Source: Vermamoeba vermiformis
Lineage: Eukaryota; Tubulinea; Echinamoebida
Length of the DNA: 64,000 bases
Reading direction: 5' to 3'
Assembly: GCA_045837725.1 (NCBI GenBank)
Contig: JBEWZL010000208.1
Span: 1-64,000 of the forward strand
Position numbers and translations under genes: made by a program. Below are positions 1 through 10,395 of the stretch, one piece after another (the stretch's first letter is position 1; each line of letters starts with the position of its first letter). The notes beneath the pieces are model-generated. The model had not been told where the DNA came from, made no database searches, and worked only from the letters and a program-made list of their open reading frames with translations.

Positions 1-3000
1 ATTGATTCCAAAGACTCGATGATTGATTCAATCTTTGGTCTCGATTGCGGTGACATCTGCCAGCATTGTTTCATGACATCAGCGAGTTGAGGATGACATG
101 ACGATGGAATGACAGGTGTCAAACCTGAGTCTCTGATCAATCGACCGATCTCAATCGGATCTGCTTCGCTGTGAGGCTCTTGTCGTGCAGTGACTTCGTA
201 CATCAGAATACCAAATGACCAAATATCTGTTAAAACGTACTTGTTAATAATGATGCGTCATCGGTCCCGCGTCATTGACGCGTGTCAAAGTGTCAAATCT
301 TACCAGACTTTGTGGAGTACTCTTTGTTCTTCAACGACTCTGGTGACATCCATCTGATTGGTCCAAGTTCTGACTTTGTTGTTCCGTGTTGTTTCTGTTC
401 GTCAACGAGTCGTGACATGCCGAAGTCAGTCAGTTTTGGTTCGTTTCTGTGAAGTAACACGTTCCTTGCTGCAACATCTCTGTGCACGATGTTGTTCGAG
501 TGCAAGTGACTGAGTCCTTTCGCAACGCCAACAAGCCATTGAATTTGATTGCTGAATGATATCTCTGTTGTTTCCTCGTACAACTTGGCATCGAGAGATC
601 CACCTTCACAGAACTCAATGATCAAAATGATGCTGTCTGTCTCTGGATGCACACTGAAACCAAGCAACTGAACGACATTTGGATGAGGTCTGAGTTGCAT
701 CATGAGTTCGAGTTCAGCGATGACACTCGTGTTTGCTTGAGTCATGCTCACTTTGAGTGCAACTGTTGTGTTCTTCCAAGTGCCTTTGAACACTTGACCC
801 GATGCTCCTTGACCGAGCTGCTCTCCGAAAGTGATCTGATCGAACGGAGTGAACCATGCTCCGAACCGTGCCTCGAGACCAACAGTGTTTGATGAGCCTT
901 TCTTCTTGTTGCCACGCCTTCTCTTGAGCAATACGACTATGAGCGCTATGACGCCTCCAACGACAACGACAACGGGTACTACAATTGCTGCTGCAAGCTC
1001 TCCGTCAGTCAGTGCTTGGCTGTTGTTCGGAGTTGTGTCATTGTTGGAAGCATGAGGTGTGAGATCAACGATAACATCAGACTCGAGGATAACGGATGCG
1101 TTGAGGAACAATATCTCGTCTGTGTAATGTCCAAGTTGATAGTGCTTTCCTCCTGCCACCATCACTGTCCTATCGTGCAATCCTGTTGATATTGTTGAAA
1201 CGAAGCCGTATTGGAACGGTGCTGTGTACCAGATTGATTTGTCGTTTAGATTCACCGCGTATGCCAATCCGTCGCTGCCCAATGCCACCAGAGTACTGTC
1301 AACAATTGCAATTGATAACTTGTCTTGAGGCTTTGGCAATGAAAATGTGTCCATGGTTCCAGTATTGATGTCGTACGTGTAAATCTTCAAGAACTGCGAT
1401 ACTGTATTTGTTGAAATATGCATGACATTATCTTTAGTCACAAACTGCCATGTAAACTGTTCGCCTGGTTGTGGAACACGTTCGATCGAAGTTGAATTGA
1501 CTTGAAGGATTGAGGAAACGAGCATTGCAGGTAAATAGCCTACACCATCAACTACGGGCACTGTATTGACGGTGGAGTAGGTGGGCTTTTGGCCGTCCTG
1601 TACTCGAAGCAATTCTCCGCTTGTAGTGTTGTATCGATGCGTGTTCTGTGCCAGCAATGCAATGAGCATGTCGTCAATGACTAACACTGGAGAGAAATTT
1701 ATCCGAACGCTAGCATCCAGTATATCGATGCTTGGCAGCCACGTTTTTGTCACGTAATTGTATACATTGATCTTTTGGTAGCGCAAGGAAGTTTTGAGTT
1801 GAACAATAGCTGAACCATCTTTTGAAACCACGCTCACCGATGAAAAAGGCAGGTTAACTATTTGAGTGAAGTTGAACCACAATACTCTGCTACCCAAACT
1901 GATGACATCTGTTCCAATCGCAAAATCGCCGATGAAATTTACAAGAATTGCTTCTGACATTTGCTGAGTTTCCGCGTTGTAAATCTGCGCGTTGCCGTTG
2001 ACGAATAGAACTAATGTGCTTCGGATCTATTGATACGATTGAGTCCCAATTCACAGATATTGTGTTTGGTATTGTTGAGATTGATCTTGTCTTCGAGTCG
2101 TAGACAAGCAGATCGTCTACTGGATTGTAAAAGATGTACTTGTCGAACCAACGATACGCCTTGATAATTTCTGCAGTTATGACGATTGAACTCCAATAAC
2201 CAGCCTCGTAGATATCAAGCACAAAAATGTCATGGACTATCACTATTTGATTGTCCCAGGACAGTGCTCTCTGAGTTATTCTTGCAGTCCAGTTGGCGAC
2301 ATTGGTGCTCCAATCAAAAATGCTGTATCCGGTTATATTGAACACAAACGCCACGTCACTGAGTACTACTGCCTGCGTTGGACTGTCTAGTAGAACTTCG
2401 TGCCATTCTTCCGTGCCAAACTGATGCACAAAGTACCTGTCAGACGAGTACGCGACAAGTCTACCATGAGCTACAGTGAAGCCAAAATTCGAACTGAAAG
2501 TGCTTGCTGTGGTGACGACGCTGTTGAATACTGTCAAGTTGTGTGTATACGTGTCGTAGATCCAGGCCGCGTACAGTGGCTGAAGTGTCGTTGAGTTGAC
2601 ACCGCCAATGCCAACGATCAAGTTTTCATAAACGAGCTTGATGCCTCCACTGATTCTTTGCATCCATGAGGTTAGAGTTGGTATGTATTCCCATTGCTTC
2701 GAAGAGTTGAAGAAGTCAGCGGAGAACGCTCCGAGAACTGTCACAGTTGAGTTGTGATTCGAGACTTGAATTGGCGTCCGAACTGTTGGTCCACATCCAA
2801 TGTCTTCGTATTGATGTAAAGACGAGTTGTAAAGCATTGTACATGAATTTGGGAATTGACTGCCGGCCACAAAGTAAATATTTTGACCGATGACAGCTGT
2901 TGAGATGAATCCACGAGGTTCTTCCAAGAAAATCGGCTCTTCCCATTCTCCTGATGTTATATTGTATATTTCGACGATATTTGTGGGAATATAATCGTTA

Positions 3001-3161
3001 AGTTCGAAGCCACCAGCAAAATAAAATTGATCTGCAACTTGGATCGCTCCTACTGCGTCACGTGGTGCAGAGAAGCGCTCTTTTTTAATCACAAGAGTGC
3101 TATGGGCAATTGTAAGGCACAGAGTGAATGCCAAGAGCGTTAGAATTATTGGATGTGCCAT
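1..3161 (-). CDS. Receptor tyrosine kinase with kelch-like ectodomain (partial, runs off window start)
   Basis: A membrane receptor kinase. The chosen start gives a hydrophobic signal peptide (MAHPIILTLLAFTLCLTIAHS), followed by a large ectodomain with kelch/beta-propeller-like repeats and many N-glycosylation sites. A single membrane span rich in V and I follows, ending in the stop-transfer run KRRRG. The kinase domain shows GQGASGQVFKG, VALKVS, HRDVAARN (the tyrosine-kinase form), DFGMSRL and GPIRWMSPE. A 77-nt intron (227..303) splits the C-lobe. The next exon continues in frame with DIWSFGILMYEV and a conserved CW, and leaves the window at base 1. Near 2020 the two halves are in different frames: the kelch sequence reads on only if one base is skipped around 2010-2025. 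No splice pair explains this, so it may be an assembly error or a real lesion. Ligand unknown. Confidence 0.85.
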
Positions 3162-3449
3162 TTATCGGTCCTGTTTTAAAAAATCATCAATTAATAAGTT
3201 TTATTACGAAAAAATTAATAATCCAAGAGGATAGATTAAATAAAAATCTTTTTTTTGGATGTGATCCGGTTGCTCTAATGTGGCTGAGCACTGCACTTAC
3301 TTGTTTCTGAATCATAGATATTTTTTGGCTAAATACAATTATCACTTCTGGTGGTCGTGCGTTTTTCAACGGAAGCAAAATACTGGAAGTGTTCGGTAAA
3401 TGATGATAGGACTAATTAATAAATTTTCAATTATTGCGTCCAGCCGTAT
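3162..3449. other. Upstream region of the receptor kinase
   Basis: AT-rich non-coding sequence between the receptor start codon and the kinase relic. It presumably holds the receptor promoter. I see no conserved gene or clear regulatory box in it. Confidence 0.4.
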
Positions 3450-3690
3450 CAGCTCCTACAGAGAGGCCTCAAGGTAGATCCAATCCTTCGTTTTCATTGT
3501 ATGTCATATGCCAAGCAAAGCTTTGCTATGTCTCATTAGCAGGACACAATGATGGAATGACAGGAGACAGCCAACAAATTTAATTTAAAGTAAAATACAC
3601 GATTGGTACAAGCCAAGTTAATGTATCAGGTCAAACTTGAGTCTTGATCAATCAACCAATCTCGATCGGATCTGGGAAATTACATTTGGG
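3450..3690 (-). pseudogene. Decayed copy of the neighbouring receptor kinase C-lobe
   Basis: This spacer reads, on the minus strand, like a worn copy of the receptor kinase exon at 60..190. Shared words, in the same order, include GATCCGATCGAGAT against GATCCGATTGAGAT, then TTGATTGATCAAGACTCA against CGATTGATCAGAGACTCA, then CTGTCATTCCATC in both. It lacks an open frame. It lies behind the intact receptor gene in the same orientation, suggesting a former tandem kinase array. The limits are approximate. This is the host's own gene relic, not a mobile element. Confidence 0.55.
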
Positions 3691-3792
3691 ACCAAAAGTA
3701 GCCACAAAAGAGCACACAATTCCGACCAACCGGCATACGGTGAGCTTTATTTGTTTTTCAGATCCTACAAAAAAAGGATGGTTCGATTTCAT

Positions 3793-6445
3793 TCAAAAAT
3801 CATAATTCTTGAACAAAGTGCTCTTCTTGAAGAAGTCATTTGAGTAAACAAAGTCATTGGCACCTTGCAACAGTTCCTCAGTTTGCACGGTATTCACGGT
3901 CAAGCCGATCGTACGCAACTTTGTCGCAATAACTCCTTCGTACTTCCTCAAAAAACTGTGCTCTGCTAGTGTTTCATATTGAAGAATAATCTTGTTGTCG
4001 AAAGCGCTAGATCCGCCGCACAAAGTAATAATTTCACGAATGGAATCGATGAAATTTTCAGTCGTCTCTTCGTCTGGTCGCTGTTCTCTTTCGCCGTAAA
4101 ACACCTCAATAAGCTTCTCTTGCTGTCGTTGAACTTTGAACTTGACAATCGGTACGACAACTAATTGTGCTGGCATGTTGTTGAACTCGTGTTCTTCACA
4201 AATAACAAGGGCCGAGCTGAAATTCTGAGAAATAGCCGCACACAGCGGTCTATCGATGAAACTGATCGTTCTTGGCTCGTATTCTTTCTAAAGTGTCAAA
4301 GTGTCAAAAATGTCAAAAAGTTTCGAGGTCAATACGGCTGAACGTACCAGAGCGTAGGCAACTGTAAACGCATTAAACTCGTTGATGCATGTGATATGAC
4401 TGTCGATAGGATTTCGAAGCGTAAGCTTTGACTTGGCGACATTTAAATGTTTTTTAGTAGATCCCTCGTTCTCAAGATCTTTAGCGTCAATCTAAAAGAA
4501 ACTATTAGTCTCCTGAAAATTCGCTCTGGCAGTGATCAAAAAAAGATAGCTTTCACTTACTTGGCCAGTGCCAATGGTATAGTCAACTTTTTTCTTGTCG
4601 CCCCAAGCCAATCGATTAGTGATGATAATAGTGACTGGATAGTCCGTAGTAAATTTCTTTTCTGCTTTTGGATGTAATTTTCTCCAACTTTTTCGCAATA
4701 AATACATTGCTTGGCTAAATATAGCACCGTAAACACCGTGGTTGTCAAATCCAATGACGCCGTAGTCGGTCATGTAAGGATACCCGTCTCCAACACTCCA
4801 GCCATCGAATGACATGTCCCACGGGTCATATTGGCGCACTGCTAAGGCTAATTGCGGATCTTCGATCGTAAATTCACCTTTTTGCGCGTACGTCTTTTCG
4901 CCGGTGAAGAGAATCAAGGGCTCAACGCCTTTCTGTTCAATACTGTACCGCGTCTGGTACTTGCCTTTCCTAATTTGGAAAAAGCGTTGTTAGTCGTCGG
5001 ATCAAATACCAAGTCGAGTTTTTGACGCACCAGTTAACCACATCCGGAGACTGCATGGCCGATTTTTCCATATAAGTAGCTGTTTTATCACCCCAGCGAG
5101 ATACGTATTGATTTCTCCATAATCTACCGTGAATTCCAAGCGAATGCCATGCTTTGCAAACTTCACTAATTCGCACGAACGAGAGCAGATCCAACTTTTC
5201 GAAAACTAAACAATTTAACTTAGTTAGAAAAACGTATTATAAAGCTTTTGTTCGCCCTATTGAACGTACTTTCAATGAGAATTTCAAAAGGTAGCATCGA
5301 AGCGATGGCTTTCTTAATGGATCTGCCGTGTTCGAGTTGAATCTGTTGCAACCGCAAGAAGGTCTCGGTGAATTTCTTCGGATAGTTTTCTTTGCGCAAC
5401 TCGTTGAATTTTGCAAATTCTGTGCGCATGTCGTGCCACAAAGGATCGTTCTCCCATGGTTTGCTCGGATCGACCAGATTTGAAACTCGTCTGAAAAAAA
5501 ACGTTAGATCAAACTCGTGCATACTGCATGAAAATATCAAAAATAAATATTATTATTTAAGGCATTATTTTTACCTGAACATAATGCAGCTTCGCATGAT
5601 GTATTTTGAGTTTGAATTGACTTGTTCGCCCTCATGGAAGACATCGTGATTGAACACAAGAGCATCGCCCGTCTTAGGCTTATATGTATATACTACCGTA
5701 GGGTCTTCTCTACTTCGTAAAAACTTGACCGCTCCACCGTCAAATCCGTCGTTCAGGTAGATCGTGATCGTAAAAATAGATACTTCTTGGTGTTCGTTCT
5801 TATACATGCCATCATAATGAGGCTTGAAGTATTGTCCCGGCTTATATCTGCTAAATAAGAAGGCTTCATTGACGCCTGAAGGCAACCAAAGACCTTCAGT
5901 TGCAAATCCAAGTGGCGTTATGTTGTGAATATCTTTGAATTGAAGCTGCGGTTGCAATCTAGCCCAAATATTGTCCGCTAATTCATGTGACATCGAGATC
6001 AAGCGATGATTGTTGCGGTAGTCTGGCGAATATTCACCGGCCAAATCCGAGTTCTTCTCGTAGCCGATCTCTGAAACAAATAACGTTAATTTCATCTGTT
6101 TAATACATTTTAAATTTATTGAAACAATTTTGAAGGGAAAATCAGTTTGGTCCCGATCTGGACTGGAGCTAAAGTCCACAAATTAATGAAAAAATCTCTA
6201 AAAATTTAACAATATTATATCGATGGATTGTACTTACTTTCGGTAGCATCAATAAAAAAATTGCATTCAAAAAGTAAAAGGAAATTATGCAGAACGAAGG
6301 CTCGTGCTCCTTCAACAGGCAGATCTTCTCTTGTCACTTTCTTTTTTTCGTTAGTCTGAGGGTTACTTAGCGATTCAGGCATAGCAGGTAGCTCAACGCT
6401 ACGGCTGTTAGCCTTATACGCGTCGTATTGTTGTTCTCCTTCCAT
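3793..6445 (-). CDS. 2OG-Fe(II) prolyl-hydroxylase-like / F-box / actin-like fusion protein
   Basis: Seven exons (6445-6238, 6070-5575, 5490-5270, 5205-5010, 4969-4561, 4491-4348, 4287-3793) join in frame into a 722-residue protein. Residues of about 40-235 form a P4H-type 2OG-Fe(II) oxygenase: KPHYDG supplies the HxD iron ligands, HDVFHEGEQV the distal His, and KYIMRS the 2-oxoglutarate-binding basic residue. Residues of about 295-340 are an F-box, created exactly by splicing (LPFEILIEIFEKLDLLSF then VCKAWHSLG). The last 350 residues resemble an actin/Hsp70-type fold: GVIGFDNHGVYGAIF, a VICEEHE strand, LCGGSS and a final LQGANDF. The actin-like call is the weakest. An F-box normally binds Skp1, and a related P4H hydroxylates Skp1 in Dictyostelium, so a Skp1-linked role is a reasonable inference. 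Intron 4 is only 40 nt. Confidence 0.8.
4966..4981. repeat. CArG/Mcm1-like palindrome, intron 4 of the 2OG/F-box gene
   Basis: TTTCCTAATTTGGAAA. It straddles the 3' end of a 40-nt intron and includes the acceptor. Confidence 0.5.
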
Positions 6446-6558
6446 TTCTGGATCTCAAATAAACAAAACGTCGCCAAAAAAAATCCTCGTTCAATTTTTT
6501 GTGCAACAACCTGGCAAACAGAACACTGCTTACTGTTGTCACTGTTTTGTTCCTTTAA

Positions 6559-6841
6559 TTATTGAGGCTCGTCGGTTCTACGTAAAAACCTAAACCGTAT
6601 GTGTACCAGAAACGAGCTGCAGTAAATTTCGCCCAAGAGCTCGGAACGCTGGTTAGAGACGACCCAGCTTTTGGAGAATTTTTTGGAGCCTGCTAATACT
6701 AGCAATGAGCCGACGACTGGTAACAACGAGCCATTGCCGAACAATGGACCTACCTCGAAATCGAATACTCCTACTAAGCCAGAAGCCTGTCATTGCTGGT
6801 AGTTTGACCGCGTCATTCTTCTTAATGATTGCTTCATTCAT
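6559..6841 (-). CDS. Possible small two-exon protein, unknown
   Basis: An ATG at 6841 opens a short frame (MNEAIIKKNDAVKLPAMTG) that reaches a plausible donor, GTAGGT. After an intron ending TATTAG it would continue through SKKFSKSWVVSNQRSELL to a stop, giving about 70 residues rich in basic and hydrophobic positions. The size and composition would suit a small mitochondrial inner-membrane subunit, but I recognise no family. It could be chance. Confidence 0.3.
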
Positions 6842-6931
6842 GGTATAAACATTGTTAAAGTCCCTTGATTAAATGTCGAATGTGTCAAATTGCAAAATCT
6901 ATCGTGCGTGGTGAATGATGTTAAGCGGCCT

Positions 6932-8147
6932 TTAATTGAATCCTAAGTTCAAGTACGAATTCAATAATTGTTCGGTGGCATCTGCTCCGAGAACTCCTCT
7001 GAACATCATCCAAATCGGATCCACTTCAATATTATATACAAATTTGCGTTGTTTTCGATCTCTATCTAATTGCTTATCGTCTGGCAGTCCTGTCAAATGC
7101 ATGTCAGCTGCTAGTTTAAATATTAATTTGACACGTACTCGCGACGTTACTTATCGAGGTGTTTGTAAGCGTTAAGAAGTGCTCAAAATACTTGTTAAAA
7201 CGCGGAATAACTTGTTCGATGGCGGTGTTAGGGAAGCTAAGAGCAGTGGCCCACGGTGAATGGCAACAACGTTGAATTAATTGCAACTCCATTGGCGGCT
7301 TATCACCCATAACCTTTCATGAATAATCATTAATGCATAAAATAAATTTGATAAATATATGCTGCTGCTTACTGCGAGTAACTCTTTTTTGATCGGAGAT
7401 AAAGGCATATAAACTTGATTAACGTATTCTAGTTCGACGCCAAGATCAACGCGGGATAAAAAGTCGACGAAACACATAAATGAAGCGCCAGGTCTACTGG
7501 ACTGCAAAAAAATTAGATCCAAAGGCACATCCGCGAAAATAAGCAGAAACAAAAAAATATGAAGCTTGTTATTCAGGCCTGCCGGAATTGAACCGACGTC
7601 TAAGGGACTACAGCCCTCCATTCTACCACTAAACTAAGGCCTGCTGTTGAAATTGAGCTTCTAGAAATTTACGAGGTGATCCAAAAGACGAACAGACTTA
7701 GATCTTTGTTGCTTACCTCAACAAATTCGAACGTCCAATGTGGAATGACAGTATTTTCTCTGCAAACTACTAATATGGATATGCATTTGACTTTCTCTGT
7801 AGTGAGTCTCATAAGCAGCATTGCTTTTACAACTGCGCTCGTGGATGTGAATTCATTTATTTCTATTTGACCTGCAAAAATTATTTTAATTATTACAGTA
7901 GTTATGCAAACCGATTAATCGTGATGAAATGAATACATGTTCGCGCGACGCAGAAAGTAAATTACATTTTGTTAAAGTTGAGTCGTAGGGAAAAGAAATT
8001 GAATCCATCTTATATGACCGTATAAAATATATTATTACCTCCAGTAGCTGTAGGGATAATTCTATTTCCTGCGTCTACCAAGTCAAATTTCTTTTGTAAC
8101 TCGTTTGCCATCCGCATGGCTTCGTTTGATAAGCTTGAAAAATCCAT
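6932..8147 (-). CDS. Red chlorophyll catabolite reductase-like protein (RCCR family)
   Basis: Five exons (8147-8039, 7871-7717, 7501-7373, 7313-7151, 7110-6932) give about 244 residues. The order of motifs follows plant RCCR from memory: a strand leading to HWTFEFVESS, then FVDFLSRVDLGVELEYVNQVY (plant form: DLPHRKDLVLNPDYL), then CHSPWATALSFPNTA (plant form: YVSPSLFVRSAFSPTA), then DRDRKQRKFVYNIEVDPIW and a short C-terminal helix. RCCR is a bilin-reductase relative that acts on the opened chlorophyll ring in plants. There are no photosynthesis genes nearby, so in this organism it may handle dietary chlorophyll or another linear tetrapyrrole (inference). No plastid-targeting leader is seen before the start. 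The third-exon intron contains a tRNA gene. The gene is head-to-head with the CUE-domain gene. Confidence 0.6.
7573..7643 (-). tRNA. tRNA-Tyr (GUA), nested in an intron
   Basis: A full cloverleaf folds on the minus strand: acceptor CAGGCCT/AGGCCTG, D arm GTTT/GAAT, anticodon stem GAGGG/CCCTT with loop CTGTAGT (anticodon GTA), and T arm GTCGG-TTCAATT-CCGGC. The C1-G72 pair is the eukaryotic/archaeal tyrosine identity mark. There is no tRNA intron, unlike many eukaryotic tRNA-Tyr genes. A run of seven T on the minus strand about 15 nt downstream is a good pol III terminator. It lies inside an intron (7502..7716) of the RCCR-like gene and has the same orientation as its host. Confidence 0.9.
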
Positions 8148-8325
8148 TTGCGAGACTACTCTATTATTGCCTCTAGTATTGTATGACGATGGTCACAAAA
8201 AATCGGCGCACGGAGTTTTTTCCCTTTTCAAAAGCACGTGACTGCGCTGTCCTGTTTCAGACCCTTTCGCGTTTTTTCGTTGTGTCATTTATTATCCACA
8301 GTCCGTCATATAAACAATACAAGTA
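8148..8325. promoter_or_regulatory. Divergent promoter with CACGTG box
   Basis: This 178-bp gap separates the start codons of two head-to-head genes (RCCR-like on minus, CUE protein on plus), so it must serve both. It contains the palindrome CACGTG at 8235..8240, the core of E-box/G-box sites bound by bHLH or bZIP factors. No TATA element is obvious. Confidence 0.45.
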
Positions 8326-9766
8326 ATGTCGCAACATATTCCTAGCTTTAAGAATAAAGACGACGAAACCAAGTTTCTGACTCTTTCCGAGATCTTTATC
8401 GATGTAAAACCCGAGCAGATCATCGATAAATTGAATGAAGCTCATGGCGATGTTCAAGGCGCAATTGAAAAAATACTCTCTGCAAAGGGCAGCTCTACTC
8501 CTCGACCGGTAAGTATTAATTTTAAATTTATCAAAAATTTTCGAAATTATTTTAAATCGTCCGAAAAATCGAAAATAATCGTGGCATGATTACTTTCAAG
8601 TCCTACATTAATATTAATATCGTCATAAATTAATAGGAACGTGCCAATTCTGCAAGCAAGCCCGAATCCACCACCGACGCCGAAAAGACCAAGAAGACGC
8701 AAGAAGAATTAGGAATGGTTCAAAAGACGTTAGAAGACATCTATGAGAAGAGCTTTGAATTATTAGAAACGAAGATTAAAGAACAATCAGTCGAAATTGA
8801 AAATTTATTGACGCATCTGAAGACCACGAAAGAACAGATCAGTCTGCGCGATATGGAACTGAGTAGATATAAGACTGAAATCGAGGTAATTTCAAAATTT
8901 TCCATTGATAGAAATCTTTCTGATAGCTGACTAAATCTTTCATCGAATCCAGAATCTGAAAACTCAATTACTTGAAGCAAACTCGAATCCAGTGGTTCAA
9001 CCAGCGAGTTGCAAGTGCCAAGACATCCTTACTACGTCAGTTCAAACGACACAAAAGGCTACCGATGCTGGTCTCGCAGGATTAAGCAACTTCCATGCTA
9101 GGTACGTGCCACATCCACCAAATGCAGCAATTCTCTGTGTGCTTCTTTGGCTAATGATTTCGTTATTTAGGTCGCAGGAAGACGCCTTAAAAGAATTTAA
9201 TTTGAAGTTCAAGCTCAGCATGGGCTTTTCTTTCCTGCGCGAGGCACTGGATACGGAGATGAGCAAAGAAATGCTGGAACAATTCATGCTAATGAAGCTT
9301 GCTTTCGATCAAAGCTTTCACGCACGAAGCGAAGAATTAAATCGAAAATTTGACGAAGAGAAGCCTAACCCGGAGGATGGTCCGTTGTATCCGCAGCTCG
9401 GAGATGCGAATCAACCACAACAACAGCAGCACCGATTGCCTCAAATGCCTCAACAAGGACCCATGCACTACATTCGACAAGTACCGGTGCCTGGTCTCAA
9501 GCAGCCGCCTCCTCAATCCGTGCCCATTGGTTATTCCGATCTTGAGTGGATCGACGAATCCGTTCAATAACCAACGCGGTCAACAAGGACCTGGAGGCCC
9601 CATATACTCAGCTCCTCTTCCTCATCCCGCCTCACCGCAGTACTACTATTACTCAGCACCACCTCCTCAAAATCAAGCTGGATCTGGGTACTTACATCCC
9701 GTGCCTCCCTTGGTCAAGCAGCAATCTTATCCTGGCTCCCTGCACTCGTCACAAAATCTTCAATAG
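8326..9766 (+). CDS. CUE-domain, coiled-coil protein with Pro/Gln-rich tail
   Basis: Four exons (8326-8508, 8637-8885, 8953-9101, 9171 onward). The first encodes a CUE/UBA-like fold: FLTLSEIFIDVKPEQIIDKL then EAHGDVQGAIEKIL. CUE domains bind ubiquitin or act in ER and endosomal quality control. A coiled coil follows (SFELLETKIKEQSVEIENLL and flanks), then a helical segment and a P/Q-rich tail. The frame in use closes at TAA 9568-9570, but the +1 frame continues at once with the same composition (NQRGQQGPGGPIYSAP, then YYYYSAPPPQNQ) to a stop at 9766. I infer that the true protein includes that tail and that one extra base lies near 9560. If not, the protein ends at 9570. Confidence 0.65.
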
Positions 9767-10395
9767 ACGCGATGATAGAGCGTACTGATGTAATTATCGC
9801 TCCAGAACGTGAAGTTGAAATGCCTCCAGGCACGCAGCTGGTCTGCTGAGTTTATGTTTAGTGTACAGAATGCACGAAGTGCGTTGTAAATAATTTAAAT
9901 AATTTGTTAATAATTTATGGCTATATTCAATTGTAACAATTAGGTTATTGTCATTATGAGCTGATGAATGCAACAAGCGACAGATGACGGTTTCCTCTTA
10001 CTTTAGCTTACCTTGCATGTGTTGTCGATACCTTTAGCTTATACGAAACAGTGAGTATTGTTTGTGGTGTATTGTGCGGTGGGGTTAACTGAAAACATTT
10101 TTTTTTTGCAACGGTAACTATTCCACCTGATCAAACAAAGAACAACAATTCGTAACATATTTAACAACCAAAGCAACGCAATATGGGCGATAAGAAAGTC
10201 AAAGTGTACGTAAATGCAACGATGATGCCTCAAAGAACTTAGTGAAGCAAGATGCAGATCTGTCTCGTCATGAAATTCGCTTAGATAATTTTAGTTAAAT
10301 ATATTAACATGCTTGCACGAGATAAATATTGATATAGAAACATATTTTATCCTTTTTATATTTATTGATAATCGAGAAAGTTTTTTAATTTAATT
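9767..10395. other. Spacer, no clear gene
   Basis: AT-rich sequence between the CUE gene and the CWF19L1 homologue. A short open frame begins at the ATG near 10181 (MGDKKVKVYVNATMMPQRT), but it is only 19 codons and has no convincing splice continuation. The rest shows nothing I can support. Confidence 0.4.

Noticed and set aside
10181-10240. Tiny gene starting MGDKKVKV
   Set aside because: Only 19 codons, and no donor/acceptor pair gives a longer in-frame product.
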